From assembly GCA_963933885.1 (NCBI GenBank), contig CAWVWF010000068.1, forward strand, positions 1 through 15,905: a stretch of DNA of 15,905 bases, in the 5' to 3' direction. Below, one piece after another: positions 15,448 to 15,905 of the stretch. Origin of the DNA: CAWVWF01 sp963933885. Lineage in GTDB: Bacteria; Bacteroidota; Bacteroidia; Flavobacteriales_C; GCA-002722245. Position 1 is the first letter of the stretch. Each line of letters starts with the position of its first letter. The notes beneath the pieces are model-generated. The model had not been told where the DNA came from and did not search any database. It saw nothing but the letters and a program-made list of their open reading frames with translations. The position numbers and the translations under genes are program-made.

Positions 15448-15464
15448 CCTTCATAAAATGAAGG
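15448..15464. promoter_or_regulatory. Inverted repeat spanning the start codon of the GIY-YIG gene
   Basis: CCTTCAT (15448-15454) and ATGAAGG (15458-15464) are perfect reverse complements separated by AAA. The second arm contains the ATG start codon. In RNA this would be a 7-bp stem with a 3-base loop that hides the start codon. In DNA it is a near-palindrome that a dimeric protein could bind. Function is inferred only. Confidence 0.4.
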
Positions 15465-15766
15465 CTTATTGGGTTTATATTTTAGAGTGTTCGAATGGTA
15501 GTTTTTATACTGGTGTCACAAATGATTATGAAAGGCGGTTATATGAGCATCAATTTGAAGGAGATGTTTCTTGTTATACGTATAAACTGAGGCCCGTAAA
15601 ACTAGTTTATCTTGAAGAGTTTAATTCCATTATTGACGCAATTGGCTGGGAAAAACAAGTGAAAGGGTGGAGTAGGAAAAAGAAGATTGCTATTATAAAA
15701 AATAATTGGGATGATTTACCGCAGTTGGCTAAGTGTAAAAACAAAACGCATTATTCTAATAAGTAA
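15458..15766 (+). CDS. GIY-YIG domain endonuclease-like protein (UPF0213/YhbQ type)
   Basis: This 102-residue protein is a single GIY-YIG nuclease domain. The fold's signature tyrosines appear as VYI (6-8) and YTG (17-19). The catalytic arginine is R26 or R27 in YERRLYEH, and the conserved acid and tail are in WEKQVKGWSRKKKIAII (64-80). The family's usual pattern YILECSNGSFYTGVTND is intact. Single-domain proteins of this type are common, often in several copies, in Bacteroidota; most have no assigned role, and a part in DNA repair has been suggested for some. The ATG at 15458 is the only methionine in the protein, so the start is certain if it is expressed. It stands alone after a terminator, and its start codon lies in a hairpin. 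A GC-rich probable dispersed repeat begins 22 bases after the stop. Confidence 0.88.
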   Translation: MKAYWVYILECSNGSFYTGVTNDYERRLYEHQFEGDVSCYTYKLRPVKLVYLEEFNSIIDAIGWEKQVKGWSRKKKIAIIKNNWDDLPQLAKCKNKTHYSNK

Positions 15767-15787
15767 ATGTTGTAGAAGTACTAGATG

Positions 15788-15813
15788 CCCCTTCGACTCC
15801 GCTCAGGATGACA
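15788..15813. repeat. Probable dispersed intergenic repeat
   Basis: A short GC-rich block with core CTTCGACTCCGCTCAGGAT (from 15791) and ending GATGACA stands out from the AT-rich sequence on both sides. From memory, very similar sequences (reverse complement GTCATCCTGAGCGGAGTCG) recur between genes in many Bacteroidota and other bacterial genomes. Only one copy is in this window, so its repeat nature cannot be shown here. It is not a clear palindrome and has no T tail. Confidence 0.5.
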
Positions 15814-15851
15814 ATTTTAGTTTCTTATTTTTAGGAGAAGAGAAATAGGCT

Positions 15852-15905
<54 letters not shown>

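Overview
This is an AT-rich stretch of a Bacteroidota genome, most likely order Flavobacteriales. Four things point there: a CAB-ordered succinate dehydrogenase operon with a single cytochrome b subunit, a SprE/PorW-type lipoprotein of the type IX secretion and gliding machinery, promoters of the Bacteroidota type (TTG, about 20 bases, TAnnTTTG), and almost no Shine-Dalgarno sequences. Genus cannot be fixed. All genes lie on the plus strand. The left edge cuts into sdhC. The right edge stops inside a GTA trinucleotide array, which looks like a contig end.

Layout. 2-3358: sdhC (5' partial), sdhA, sdhB, closed by a strong terminator. 3527-4184: a DinB-like four-helix protein behind its own promoter. 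4289-9786: a closely packed run of two different polytopic membrane proteins of GT-C glycosyltransferase type with a zinc-less, class III-like sirtuin between them (14-base overlap on one side), then an exported von Willebrand A protein. 9794-11697: typA/bipA with a near-consensus promoter and its own terminator. 11778-15341: the SprE-like T9SS lipoprotein and, 31 bases later, a membrane-anchored SPFH protein resembling plant HIR proteins, closed by a third terminator. 15391-15905: a GIY-YIG protein whose start codon lies in a perfect inverted repeat, then a GC-rich sequence that looks like a dispersed intergenic repeat, then 18 copies of GTA.

How the genes work together. SdhCAB feeds electrons from succinate to the quinone pool (menaquinone in this phylum). 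TypA is a ribosome-associated stress GTPase. SprE/PorW is needed for type IX secretion and gliding in characterised relatives, and the adjacent SPFH protein may organise the inner membrane nearby. The two GT-C-like proteins probably act on lipid-linked or surface glycans; their link to the sirtuin is positional only. No tRNA, rRNA, CRISPR array, insertion sequence or prophage was found. Nothing here clearly amounts to a new multi-gene system. The best leads are the GT-C/sirtuin/GT-C cluster, the SprE-SPFH pairing, the hairpin over the GIY-YIG start and the repeat-rich right end.
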